From JACOYH01 sp964469735 (GTDB lineage Bacteria > Patescibacteriota > Minisyncoccia > Minisyncoccales > MHMH01), in contig CAYXYS010000011.1 in the NCBI GenBank assembly GCA_964469735.1, positions 1 through 14,050 on the forward strand: a stretch of DNA of 14,050 nucleotides, in the 5' to 3' direction. The position numbers were made by a program, and so were the translations under genes. This document shows, one piece after another, positions 12,517 to 14,050 of the stretch. The stretch's first letter is position 1; each line of letters opens with the position of its first letter. The notes below the pieces were generated by a model, which did not search any database, was not told the DNA's origin, and worked only from the letters and a program-made list of their open reading frames with translations.

Positions 12517-13104
12517 CCTCCTTCAATACAAAAACTCATAGGGCAATTTTCTAAATTCCCAACAGTGGGCCCAAGAACAGCAGCCCGCTTCGTTTTTTAT
12601 CTTCTGAAAATTTCCAAAGAAGAGACGGAAAGCCTTCAAGAATCAATCTCCCAACTCAAAGAAAAAGTGAAGCTTTGCTCTTTCTGCTTTAATCCGTTTG
12701 AAGGAGAAGAAGAGTTTTGCGAAATTTGCCGTGATCCTAAAAGAGAACAAAGCCTTCTTTGCGTCGTTGAAAAAGAGCCAGACCTGGAAGCTATAGAAAA
12801 GACAAAGCAATACAAGGGGAGATATTTTATAATAGGCGGTACCGTTTCCAAACTTAAAAAAGAAGATATAGCCAGTCTCAGGACCGGGGAATTAATGGAA
12901 AGGGCCAAAAGGCCGGAAATAAAAGAAATAATTCTAGCAACCAATTCCACCCCCGAAGGAGAAAACACGGCTCTTTACCTGGAAAGGCTGCTGGCTGCAA
13001 CGAAGAAAAAAATAACTCGCTTAGGACGGGGCATACCCGTGGGAGGAGAACTTGAGTACGCCGACCCGGAAACTTTAAAGTCGGCGCTGGAAGGAAGGAA
13101 ATAA
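12511..13104 (+). CDS. recR: Recombination mediator RecR
   Basis: 197 aa from a GTG start. MYPPSIQKLIGQFSKFPTVGPRTAARF matches the family's beginning (helix-hairpin-helix, residues 1-30) and no upstream ATG is in frame after the stop at 12451. Zinc finger cysteines are C56, C59, C70 and C73. The Toprim domain starts LLCVVEKEPDL (82-92) and contains ATNSTPEGENTALYL (143-157), ending RLGRGIPVGGELEYAD. The usual SPLxGIGPEDL segment is replaced by VSKLKKEDIASLRTGELMER. With RecO/RecF it loads RecA on gapped DNA. There is no good Shine-Dalgarno; the start lies in the long RNA helix, so translation may be restrained. It ends at a strong shared terminator. Confidence 0.95.
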   Translation: MYPPSIQKLIGQFSKFPTVGPRTAARFVFYLLKISKEETESLQESISQLKEKVKLCSFCFNPFEGEEEFCEICRDPKREQSLLCVVEKEPDLEAIEKTKQYKGRYFIIGGTVSKLKKEDIASLRTGELMERAKRPEIKEIILATNSTPEGENTALYLERLLAATKKKITRLGRGIPVGGELEYADPETLKSALEGRK

Positions 13105-13120
13105 ACCGTATTGCCAAACA

Positions 13121-13150
13121 AAAGACCGTCCCCCGGGGGACGGTCTTTTT
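13121..13150. terminator. Bidirectional terminator of recR and rplU
   Basis: A perfect 28-bp palindrome (AAAGACCGTCCCCC / GGGGGACGGTCTTT, 13121-13148) with T-runs both ways. The rplU TAA (13151-13149) is directly at its edge, so the rplU message has practically no 3' untranslated spacer. Confidence 0.95.
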
Positions 13151-13463
13151 ATTTAGTCTCTATTCCGGTAATTTCCACTTCGGTGTAGGGCTGGCGATGG
13201 CCTTTTTTCACTTTGTATCTCTTTTTGGCTCGGTATTTGAATATAATCACCTTGTCCCCCTTGCCCTGCCCGAGAACCTTTCCGGTTACTTTGGCTCCCG
13301 ATACTTTTGGAGCGCCGATTTCCACCTTTTTATTCTTTTCAAGCAATAAAACATCGGAGAAGCTCACTTCGCTCCCCTCTTTCTTTTCCAGCTTTTCTAT
13401 TTTGATTTTTTGGCCCGGCGAAACAAGGTACTGCTTGCCGCCGGTTTTTATTACAGCTAACAT
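13149..13463 (-). CDS. rplU: 50S ribosomal protein L21
   Basis: 104 aa, full length. It begins MLAVIKTGGKQYLVSPGQKI and has the conserved FKYRAKKRYKVKKGHRQPYTEV block near the end, the part that binds 23S rRNA. rpmA (L27), the usual downstream partner, is absent: the terminator follows at once. No Shine-Dalgarno precedes the ATG; the upstream 35 bp has at best a weak TAACAT box, so it may be cotranscribed with rmuC or have its own promoter. Confidence 0.97.
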   Translation of the reverse strand: MLAVIKTGGKQYLVSPGQKIKIEKLEKKEGSEVSFSDVLLLEKNKKVEIGAPKVSGAKVTGKVLGQGKGDKVIIFKYRAKKRYKVKKGHRQPYTEVEITGIETK

Positions 13464-13494
13464 ACGAATGAAATGTTAATGGAATGGGTACCGA

Positions 13495-13514
13495 GCACTC
13501 AATCCTTTGAGTGC
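13495..13514. other. Hairpin overlapping the rmuC stop codon
   Basis: GCACTCAA (13495-13502) pairs perfectly with TTGAGTGC (13507-13514) around TCCT and includes the rmuC TGA (13501-13499). There is no T-run on the minus strand, so it is more likely an mRNA 3'-end or intercistronic element than a full terminator. Confidence 0.5.
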
Positions 13515-14050
13515 TGCGGTTTCGCTTTGCTTAATTTTTTGGTTTCTTTGAACTCCTTCAGCCTCTCGACCTTATCTGTAAGCATGTTCAGGCGCTTCTC
13601 AGACCCGTCGTAAGAAGAAACAGCGCTTCTCAGGTGCGACCCGAGCTTCCTGAAGTCCTGCATAAGCTTTGAGGCATCTTGCTGAACCCTATCCAGCCTT
13701 TTCAGTATGTTTTGGGTCTGCCTGGATATTTGGGTATCTTTGAACCAGTGCTCAATAGTCCTAAGGGTGAGATAGATGGTATTTGGGGAAGTCATAATTA
13801 TTTTCTTCGACCAAGCGTAAGAATTAAGGTCGAACTCCTTCCCGATATTATTGACTATCTCGTAATATATGGCCTCGGCGGGTATGTACATTAAAGCGAA
13901 CTCAACCGTAGACTCAGAAGGTATTATATACTTTTCTGAAATTTTATCAATATGCCCTCTCAAATCGGAAATAAACCTTTTTTGAAACTGCCCCTTTTCT
14001 TCGGGAGCAGCCTCAACCATTTTAACGAAGTTCTCCGAAGGAAACTTGGC
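13499..14050 (-). CDS. rmuC: DNA recombination protein RmuC, 5' part cut off by the window edge
   Basis: At least 183 codons remain open to the window edge, so the start is missing; the ATG at 14020 is internal. The sequence upstream of that Met (AKFPSENFVK) matches the catalytic-core DAKFP region of RmuC (PD-(D/E)XK-like). STVEFALMYIPAEAIYYEI and the NTIYLTLRTIEHWFKD segment are typical of the family. A C-terminal coiled coil (HLRSAVSSYDGSEKRLNML and following) and a basic Lys-rich tail complete it. RmuC limits inversions between short inverted repeats, notable in a genome this rich in palindromes. Confidence 0.93.
   Translation of the reverse strand, partial: AKFPSENFVKMVEAAPEEKGQFQKRFISDLRGHIDKISEKYIIPSESTVEFALMYIPAEAIYYEIVNNIGKEFDLNSYAWSKKIIMTSPNTIYLTLRTIEHWFKDTQISRQTQNILKRLDRVQQDASKLMQDFRKLGSHLRSAVSSYDGSEKRLNMLTDKVERLKEFKETKKLSKAKPQHSKD

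Overview
The window looks like part of a small, streamlined bacterial genome, most likely a Patescibacteria/CPR (Parcubacteria-like) lineage. The reasons are compact housekeeping genes, a short DnaX, a GtrA protein, an RmuC homologue, a deoxyhypusine-synthase-like protein, a secreted protein with a peptidoglycan-binding domain followed by a beta-repeat stalk, many promoters placed almost on top of start codons, a tRNA without encoded CCA, and many short palindromic repeats. The taxonomic call is inference from gene style; there is no rRNA in the window.

Layout. Positions 1-55 are an exact copy of 3106-3160. Between the copies lie a large minus-strand surface-protein gene (113-2761) and a 389-bp gene-poor spacer with two terminator-like hairpins. 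Next come a plus-strand HI0933-family flavoprotein (3160-4410) and, convergent with it across a shared terminator, a deoxyhypusine-synthase-like gene (4465-5460, minus). A repeat-rich gap (5461-5592) follows. A minus-strand unit then reads gtrA-like -> dnaX -> tRNA-Gln(TTG) (7459 down to 5593). cysS (7551-8939) diverges from it. A minus-strand unit glycosyltransferase -> unknown Cys-rich protein -> 51-aa zinc ribbon (10971 down to 8948) converges on cysS and shares its terminator. dnaB (11012-12376) diverges from the glycosyltransferase. It is followed by a 134-nt structured spacer and recR (12511-13104). rplU (13149-13463) and a 5'-truncated rmuC (13499-14050), both minus, close the window.

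Functionally the core is replication and repair (dnaX, dnaB, recR, rmuC) plus translation (cysS, rplU, tRNA-Gln). The accessory part is envelope-related: the surface protein, GtrA and a GT4 glycosyltransferase.

The least explained items are: (1) an 882-aa secreted protein that appears to join a peptidoglycan-binding domain, a beta-repeat stalk, a LamG-like module and a DUF2961/GH172-like module; (2) the dnaB-recR spacer, where an 18-bp RNA helix begins right after the dnaB stop and buries the recR GTG start; (3) palindromic repeats, including ones inside the dnaX and cysS reading frames; (4) a recurring -10 element 6-8 nt before ATG, suggesting leaderless mRNAs; and (5) the 55-bp repeat, which may be an excisable 3.1-kb segment or an assembly-graph junction.
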